Origin: Nitrospirales bacterium
GTDB taxonomy: Bacteria; Nitrospirota; Nitrospiria; Nitrospirales; UBA8639
Length of the DNA: 19,375 nucleotides
Direction: 5' to 3'
Assembly: GCA_013817135.1 (NCBI GenBank)
Contig: JACDDF010000005.1
Coordinates: forward strand, 1 to 19,375
The position numbers and the translations under genes are program-made. Position 1 is the stretch's first letter. Each line of letters begins with the position of its first letter. The notes beneath the pieces were generated by a model. The model was given only the letters and a program-made list of their open reading frames with translations, was not told the DNA's origin and searched no databases. Below, in pieces: positions 14,745 to 19,375 of the stretch.

Positions 14745-16166
14745 TTACGAAATGTGATAGTCCCGTAATTTGTTGTAGAGGCTGGAGCGACTGATACTTA
14801 AGGCGCGTGCTGTGCGAGTCTTATCTCCCTTTGCATCCCGGAGGGCTTGGAGGATTCTTGACCGTTCCGCACCCTGACGAGCCATTTTCCCGATCGAACT
14901 CAAATCGCTTTTATCAGGTTGCAATGGATAATCGGCAAACAGATCCTTCACTTCAATTGTGGAATGACGGCATGTGACCACCACCCGTTCAATCACGTTT
15001 TCTAATTCCCGGACATTCCCAGGCCACGGATGCTGCACGAGAGCCGTTTGGGCATCCGGGCTTACACGCATCGGATCACGCCCATGCTTTCTGGCGCATT
15101 GCACCAGAAAATACTTCAACAACAGGGGGACATCTTCTCTCCGCTCCCTCAAAGGCGGCACGGTTAGCGGGAGGACGGCGAGCCGATAGTATAAATCCGC
15201 ACGAAACAACTTCGCTGCCACAAGATCTTCCAGCGGTTTATTGCCAGCAGAAATGACCCTCACATTCACCTTAATGGATCCATTACTCCCCACGGGCTTG
15301 ATTTCGCCTTCTTGCAAAACGCGAAGTAAGCGGGCTTGGAATGCAGGAGTGGTATCAGTAATTTCATCCAAAAAAATCGTGCCGCCTTCGGCTTCTTCAA
15401 ACAAACCCTTCCGATCAGCCACGGCTCCGGTAAAGGATCCACGTACATGGCCAAACAATTCGCTTTCAAGCAAAGTTTCGGGCAACGCACTGCATTCCAC
15501 CACAACAAAGGGCCGGAGGCGTCGACGACTCAAGGCATGAATGGTTTTCGCCACCAATTCCTTGCCGGTTCCACTTTCCCCTTGAATGAGCACCGTTGCC
15601 TCACTCGCCGCGATCAATCGAACCATTTCCACCAATTGTTGAATCGGCTCACTCTCTCCGATGATCGTGGGATGTATGCTCTCTTTCATGGAGCCTTCCT
15701 GCTGGTGAGACAGCTCCGAGGATTCCTGGCCCTGCGGAATCACAACAAGACTCTCACTTCCACGAGCCACCATCGAAACTGCAAAATGCGTCATGCCGGT
15801 CTCACTTCTCAATGGCACCGCTCGTGGCAACGGACAGGTCGGATTGATGATCGCAGACAGTGAAGGACAGGCCAATGGATCTTGAACCTGGACATGAGAC
15901 TGAAACAGTTCCGTGACAGGACAGGGGTCACAGGGCGCTTGATGGAGGGAAACAGGCGAATCGGAAGAAAGAAGGGATGGCGAAGGAATTAATGGGCAGT
16001 CTTTCGCTATTTTATTGGCCGAGGGATTGGCATACACCAATTCTTTCTGAGGATTAAAAATCACGACCGGCTCATCCAGGTGATCTGCCAGAAGTTTCAA
16101 TCCTTCAATCCGCGCACTCAAAGACACGTCAGAATCAGAATCCTGATGCACTAACGATCCGGCCAT
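14745..16166 (-). CDS. Sigma-54-dependent transcriptional activator (NtrC family) with N-terminal PAS-like sensor domain
   Basis: This 473-residue enhancer-binding protein uses ATP hydrolysis to open sigma-54 promoters. The central AAA+ domain (about 168-400) has Walker A GESGTGKE at 196-203, the sigma-54-contact loop GSFTGA at 243-248 (usually GAFTGA), Walker B GGTIFLDE at 261-268 and WPGNVREL at 381-388. A Fis-type helix-turn-helix is at about 434-470 (KTRTARALSISRSSLYNKL). The N-terminal 20-145 region looks PAS-like (LDEPVVIFNPQKELVYANPSA) with cysteines 57, 79, 82, 100 and 111, including CDPC, which might sense redox or metal. It lacks a receiver, but a separate receiver gene ends 30 bp upstream. 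The start at 16166 follows AAAGGG. The best target is the oxidase promoter next door. Confidence 0.92.
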   Translation of the reverse strand: MAGSLVHQDSDSDVSLSARIEGLKLLADHLDEPVVIFNPQKELVYANPSANKIAKDCPLIPSPSLLSSDSPVSLHQAPCDPCPVTELFQSHVQVQDPLACPSLSAIINPTCPLPRAVPLRSETGMTHFAVSMVARGSESLVVIPQGQESSELSHQQEGSMKESIHPTIIGESEPIQQLVEMVRLIAASEATVLIQGESGTGKELVAKTIHALSRRRLRPFVVVECSALPETLLESELFGHVRGSFTGAVADRKGLFEEAEGGTIFLDEITDTTPAFQARLLRVLQEGEIKPVGSNGSIKVNVRVISAGNKPLEDLVAAKLFRADLYYRLAVLPLTVPPLRERREDVPLLLKYFLVQCARKHGRDPMRVSPDAQTALVQHPWPGNVRELENVIERVVVTCRHSTIEVKDLFADYPLQPDKSDLSSIGKMARQGAERSRILQALRDAKGDKTRTARALSISRSSLYNKLRDYHIS

Positions 16167-16196
16167 CGTTAACCCTTTCTGTTCTCGTTCACTGCC

Positions 16197-16619
16197 TCAT
16201 AAAAAAGGAAGGTTTCCGCAGGGATTAACCAAACACATTTGACAAATCCACGCCTTCAAATCAGAGATACGAAGAGGTTTTTCGAAATATCCCCGGGCAC
16301 CACATTCTAACGCTTTCGCTTTGGACTGACTATCTCCATAGGCCGTGATTACGACAATCGGACACCGGGGCGCCCCTTCCTGGAGCCGCCGCAAATAGGG
16401 ATATCCGCCACCTGGCATTTTCAAGTCAGTCACAATCACATTCGGCATGACGGCCTCCAGCACATTCAAGGCCTCTGTCGCATTCTCTGACCCAATCACC
16501 CGACACCCCTTTTCTTGAAGGGCCTCCACAAGCAGTGTCCGCATCGCTTCATCATCATCCACTACCAGGATGGTGCAGGATTGCCCGCTTTGGTTTTCTA
16601 GAGTAGTAGCCAGGGACAT
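16197..16619 (-). CDS. Stand-alone response regulator receiver protein
   Basis: The 140-residue protein is a CheY-like receiver with no output domain. It has the acidic pocket at D22-D23 (VVDDDEAM), the phosphoacceptor D65 (VIVTDLKMP), T92 (VVITAYG) and K114 (FEKPL). The ATG at 16619 is chosen because it has a strong AGGAGGT site; an upstream in-frame ATG at 16655 has none. It is followed after 30 bp by the sigma-54 activator gene that lacks its own receiver, so together they look like a split NtrC-type regulator. No histidine kinase gene is present in the window. A short Cys-containing tail (ICQMCLVNPCG) follows the domain. Confidence 0.9.
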   Translation of the reverse strand: MSLATTLENQSGQSCTILVVDDDEAMRTLLVEALQEKGCRVIGSENATEALNVLEAVMPNVIVTDLKMPGGGYPYLRRLQEGAPRCPIVVITAYGDSQSKAKALECGARGYFEKPLRISDLKAWICQMCLVNPCGNLPFL

Positions 16620-16690
16620 TACCGCACCTCCTAAGAAACATGTTCCCCCCATCAAAGCAATTGAAAATGCTCATAATACACATATACGCA

Positions 16691-16705
16691 GCAAGTTCCG
16701 GGCCC
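16691..16705 (-). promoter_or_regulatory. Candidate sigma-54 promoter of the receiver-activator operon
   Basis: On the minus strand GGGCCCG-GAAC-TTGC keeps GG and GC 10 bp apart and a full TTGC box, but the -24 box has two mismatches to TGGCACG. It lies about 72 bp upstream of the receiver start codon. This would make the regulator operon itself sigma-54 dependent, possibly autoregulated. The oxidase palindrome does not occur here. Confidence 0.45.
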
Positions 16706-16730
16706 CTGACATATATGTGGTACGTGCATG

Positions 16731-16742
16731 AATTGGCCAATT
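16731..16742. promoter_or_regulatory. Perfect 12-bp palindrome upstream of the receiver gene
   Basis: AATTGGCCAATT is fully self-complementary and lies 26 bp upstream of the candidate sigma-54 site. A second palindrome, ACATATATGT, lies between them (16710-16719). Both could be operators; their spacing is closer than usual for an activator enhancer. Confidence 0.25.
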
Positions 16743-16882
16743 TTGTCCTTAAACCACGCATCTCAGGGAGGTTATCCTGTGGATTTTTTCTACACTTGAT
16801 TGAGGATCTTTATATGCAACCCGAGCGAAATCTGGATTTTGCACGATAGTGAGGACAATGGAAAATTGATGTCAACCTCGGT

Positions 16883-17634
16883 CTAATTCTCATCTTCGTC
16901 TTCGTCCTCTTCCTCAACATCCAACTGTCCCCCCACGATGGCATTTCAGACATTTTGCAAAATGCCCGAGTCGATGAGCACCCTCTCCTTTCTGAATCAA
17001 CCGTTCAACATACGCATTGCGTTGAAGAGGGCCGACCTGCTTCACGGCCCCGGCTTTTATCACGTGGCAATCCGAACAGGACGTCGCGCCTGTGGCTGGG
17101 AGACACCCAGGCGTGGAAATGCACACCGGCATGGGCAAAAATTACCAAGGGGCCAACAATGCCAAAGACGATGTGCACGTGAAAGGGACTGTTGAATATT
17201 GTAAAAGTTTTGTCGTTTCATCAGCCTATGAGTCACCGAGGCTCACCAGAAAAAATAGTGGAGTGTTCAAAAAGGCCCGTCCAGTCCTGCCCTCTCGAAG
17301 GGAAGGCCGCAGCCGCTTGGACGAGCGGAGCATACGGAGGAGTACGTGAGCACGGCCAAGGGGCGAGAACGCCGGTGGCGGACTTTTTCAACACTCCCTG
17401 AAACCATCGTTGCGACCAGATCTGATTAGGATACATCCACCGTTTAAGGGGATACACAAAGGTCAGCCCAATGAATACCAGTCCGGTCCAACCAACCAGG
17501 TGAGCCCCTTGCGTGTGACCGAAGAGCCTGTCTGCTCTGACACTCAAGAGGAATTCCAGAAAAAGGGCAGCCGCAACGGTCAAAACAGCCAAACCAAGCA
17601 CCAAAGATGTACGAAGGGAAAGGGACCGGATCAT
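16883..17634 (-). pseudogene. Decayed membrane b/c-type cytochrome gene, split by an insertion and two frameshifts
   Basis: From ATG 17634 the product has two membrane helices (LVLGLAVLTVAAALFLEFLL; LVGWTGLVFIGLTFVYPL) and reaches QRWF. There the 17185-17398 insertion interrupts it. Removing the insertion and one target copy gives QRWF-HVHIVFGIVGPLVIFAHAG, a third helix with His residues of the type that bind heme b. Further on, the natural continuation, with two heme c sites (CSDCH and CLKCH), lies one base out of frame from about 17106, and the acidic tail (DVEEEDEDEDEN, stop at 16883) is another base out, after a run of six C on the plus strand (16929-16934). Both shifts would be cured by removing one G of the coding strand. 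Whether the membrane and heme c parts were one gene or two is uncertain. It follows the PH-like gene by 44 bp. Confidence 0.65.
17185..17398. mobile_element. 214-bp MITE-like element with terminal inverted repeats and 5-bp target duplication
   Basis: The ends read GGGACTGTTGAA and, in reverse, GGGAGTGTTGAA (11 of 12 match). TGAAA flanks both sides (17180-17184 and 17399-17403), a 5-bp target duplication. Inside, at 17260, a second end-like sequence (GGAGTGTTCAAAAAG) faces the right end, so a 138-bp inner unit (17260-17397) has its own inverted repeats, suggesting nesting or an internally rearranged element. It has no coding capacity and would need a transposase in trans. The parent insertion-sequence family is not identified. 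Confidence 0.82.
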
Positions 17635-17678
17635 AAAGAATAATTCGCTCTCCTCATCGCAGCAGATTCATTCATGGT

Positions 17679-18149
17679 TCAGGAGGGCTGCTGAGTCAAC
17701 ACAGGAGAAGAAGGAGGAAGGAGCGCCCGTAATTTTGTTTCAATGACCTCAGGGTCCTTGATGCCACGGAATCGTACACTCCGACCTGAACCCTCGCACT
17801 GAACCACAAGGGTACCGATTCCCAAAATCCTGGACACTGGCCCTTGCATGACTTCGACAGATTTGACCCTCTCAAATTCCACGCTGGCCATGTCCTTTCC
17901 CGAATACCCATTCCTAAGCACCACTCGCTTCGACGTGAGCAGATATTTGGCCCAATATCGAAGAATCACCACCACCCCCAATAACATCCCTGCCCCGACA
18001 AACCACATTTCCCATCCAGGAAATCCTACACGTAAAAGGAATAAGCCTCGTAATCCTGTCCACAGGCTGAAAAAATACAGCCAGGTAAATTGTCCCCAGG
18101 AAGGATATCCCTCCCAGATAATTCGTTCGGATTCTCCTGGCTCACTCAT
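17679..18149 (-). CDS. Membrane-anchored bacterial PH-domain protein (DUF304/bPH2-like)
   Basis: This 156-residue protein begins with a WEGYPSW motif, followed by two predicted membrane helices (about 22-41 and 48-65), then a PH-like beta domain (YLLTSKRVVLRNGYSGKDMASVEFERVKSVEVMQ...GIGTLVVQCEGSGRSVRFRGI). That is the standard layout of the 'membrane-flanked' PH-like family, whose molecular role is generally unknown. The start at 18149 has AAAGGA eight bases upstream. It is followed on the same strand by the decayed cytochrome gene. Confidence 0.85.
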   Translation of the reverse strand: MSEPGESERIIWEGYPSWGQFTWLYFFSLWTGLRGLFLLRVGFPGWEMWFVGAGMLLGVVVILRYWAKYLLTSKRVVLRNGYSGKDMASVEFERVKSVEVMQGPVSRILGIGTLVVQCEGSGRSVRFRGIKDPEVIETKLRALLPPSSPVLTQQPS

Positions 18150-18676
18150 GTCTTTCGTCCTTTGTGTTTAACACCTGGAATATTGTTTCACCTTCTGAAA
18201 AAGTCCCAACACACACATCTCAGTCCCAGAAACACGACAAGGCGCTGTATCATGATTATTGTCCCACATGAGGTCTCTCTTGCGACCTCTGTGCCAATAG
18301 ACCATATAAGGCCGCGAAGCGGTTTGAAGGAGAAAAGGAAAATTGATCCCGTCCGAGACCAGTCCATTGACGACAAACGCACCACTGCCAGAGAGCCAAT
18401 CTGTTGATTTCTGCCCCACTAGGGAGTGGAGAGCAGAAAGGACCATAGGCAACGATGCCAGACCAAGCAGGTTAAATTGAGGAAGGAAAGAGGAAGAATT
18501 CCGATAGAAAAAAATGAACCGGGAAAAACCCAACATCAGGGGAAAATGGGCTGGGGATGAGGCTGGAACACATTCCCGGAAAGTCCTGGCTGGACGAGAC
18601 CGCGTTGAATACTTGCTCGCAGGTTACCACCGCCTAGAGGGGGAAAAACCTCCAGCTGGTAGAAGGGATCTTCTCT
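18150..18676. other. Intergenic region without a supported gene
   Basis: The longest frame (18168-18536, minus, 122 codons) lacks a ribosome site and resembles nothing known to me. A 6-bp inverted repeat GAGGTC/GACCTC (18270-18289) is visible. Around 18640-18680, downstream of the nucleotidyltransferase stop on the minus strand, short hairpins precede GGAGGTTTTT, which might act as a weak terminator. This could be gene remains or a long leader of the PH-like gene. Confidence 0.4.
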
Positions 18677-19375
18677 TCAGCAGCTTAGATAGGGATAACC
18701 CATGTCCCTTGTCGGTTGGGGGAGGGATGGCACACCCGATCCCATAAACGCCTCCATCGGAAAGGCGGGCTTTTTCCCCATTGAGCGCAAGGTCTCCACA
18801 ATTCGTTCCGGACGGCCCCAGTCACTCCACGTCACATCATCAAGCTCCATAACCCCTAATTGGCTGGCAAGAGGTTCCAACACATGACGTGAAAAATTAC
18901 GTGTAGGCATATCCTGATAGATAGCCTGGAGCGTCGACCCTTCGGCCGGAGTCCCGATCTGCTTTCGTAACCGTTCAAACCGCTCCATCATATCAGGAAA
19001 GCACAACCATCCGGATTTCCACAGGGTCTCGACTTTGGTCACCAGCACCAGGGTGTTCCACAAGGCTCCCTCCGACATCATTCGCTGGCCATCAACAGCC
19101 TCCGGTTTCTCTACAAAAGATTGAATGCGACGGATAGAGGTCCCTCCACTCCATCCGAGCAATCCTCCGACTGACATCCACCCATAATCAAGCTCCAGAT
19201 GAGACGGACGAACGCCCATGAGAATCATTTGGTCAGATAAAAATTCTACCGCTCGCACGGCCCGACGCACCGCAGCCACAAAACGATCTCCAGGGGAGAT
19301 AAAATGATCAGAGGGCAACAACACGACGACCGATTGAGGATCCCAGGCTCTCACGTAAGTGAGCGGAAGAAAAAC
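18677..19375 (-). CDS. Sugar-1-phosphate nucleotidyltransferase, mannose-1-phosphate guanylyltransferase-like, partial (5' end outside window)
   Basis: The frame is open to the right edge; 232 codons and the stop are visible. The segment starts inside the nucleotide-binding domain: DPQSVVVLLPSDHFISPGDRF matches the conserved 'vvlPaDH-I' region of mannose-1-phosphate guanylyltransferases and related enzymes, which make GDP-sugars for polysaccharides. Further on it has DYGWM, FVEKPEA (sugar-binding VEKP), EGALWNTLVLVTKVETLW in place of the usual WN-G-F-F segment, and DDVTWSDWGRPERI, equivalent to the 'W-D-G' metal-site motif near the C-terminus. The left-handed beta-helix or isomerase domain of longer family members is absent. 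No glycan genes are adjacent in the window. Confidence 0.8.
   Translation of the reverse strand, partial: VFLPLTYVRAWDPQSVVVLLPSDHFISPGDRFVAAVRRAVRAVEFLSDQMILMGVRPSHLELDYGWMSVGGLLGWSGGTSIRRIQSFVEKPEAVDGQRMMSEGALWNTLVLVTKVETLWKSGWLCFPDMMERFERLRKQIGTPAEGSTLQAIYQDMPTRNFSRHVLEPLASQLGVMELDDVTWSDWGRPERIVETLRSMGKKPAFPMEAFMGSGVPSLPQPTRDMGYPYLSC

Noticed and set aside
18168..18536. A 122-codon minus-strand frame as a gene.
   Set aside because: It has no ribosome site, no recognisable domain, and atypical composition; kept only as an unassigned intergenic region.
1..19375. CRISPR arrays, rRNA, phage genes or defence systems.
   Set aside because: No regularly spaced repeats, no rRNA-like sequence, and no Cas, phage structural or defence proteins were seen on either strand.

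Overview
The window looks like chromosomal DNA of a Gram-negative, chemolithotroph-like bacterium. Moderate GC, two sigma-54-type promoter candidates, secreted c-type cytochrome and copper proteins, and the protein types present fit the phylum Nitrospirota (Nitrospira-like). That assignment is inference from protein style only; there is no rRNA or other marker here.

Left part (1-3652, minus strand): the 5' part of a TolC-type outer-membrane lipoprotein gene that leaves the window on the left; purU (10-formyltetrahydrofolate hydrolase) with an apparent one-base frameshift close to its start; and an uncharacterised AAA+ ATPase. Next (3837-7268, plus strand) comes a tightly packed ABC importer operon of family 5 (peptide/nickel type): a lipoprotein binding protein and two permeases, with no ATPase gene in view. 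It ends at a cloverleaf-shaped palindromic repeat (7310-7391) and a strong hairpin terminator (7481-7523).

Core (7548-16619, minus strand): the most interesting unit. In transcription order it holds a stand-alone response-regulator receiver, a PAS-type sigma-54 activator (NtrC-family ATPase), a 468-bp control region, a 1627-residue secreted multicopper oxidase, a Rho-independent terminator, a secreted type-1 copper protein and a secreted mono-heme Tll0287-like cytochrome. The control region has a near-consensus sigma-54 site about 215 bp before the oxidase start codon. Two copies of an 18-bp palindrome of form TGTCCAA-N4-TTGGACA lie about 110 and 175 bp upstream of it, where enhancer sites for such activators normally sit. 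The simplest reading is a dedicated regulator/target module: the activator next door switches on a giant extracytoplasmic metal- or substrate-oxidising enzyme, whose electrons could pass to the copper protein and cytochrome. The oxidase is built of three repeated two-cupredoxin units, and its copper motifs occur in permuted order (C-terminal-type motifs in repeat 1, N-terminal-type motifs in repeat 2). In size and layout it resembles the large MofA/MnxG-type oxidases linked to Mn(II) oxidation, but the substrate cannot be read from sequence.

Right part (16883-19375, minus strand): a decayed b/c-type cytochrome membrane-protein gene disrupted by a 214-bp MITE-like insertion with a 5-bp target duplication (removing it restores the frame exactly at that point) and by two apparent frameshifts; a membrane-anchored PH-like protein; about 530 bp with no convincing gene; and a partial sugar-1-phosphate nucleotidyltransferase running off the right edge.
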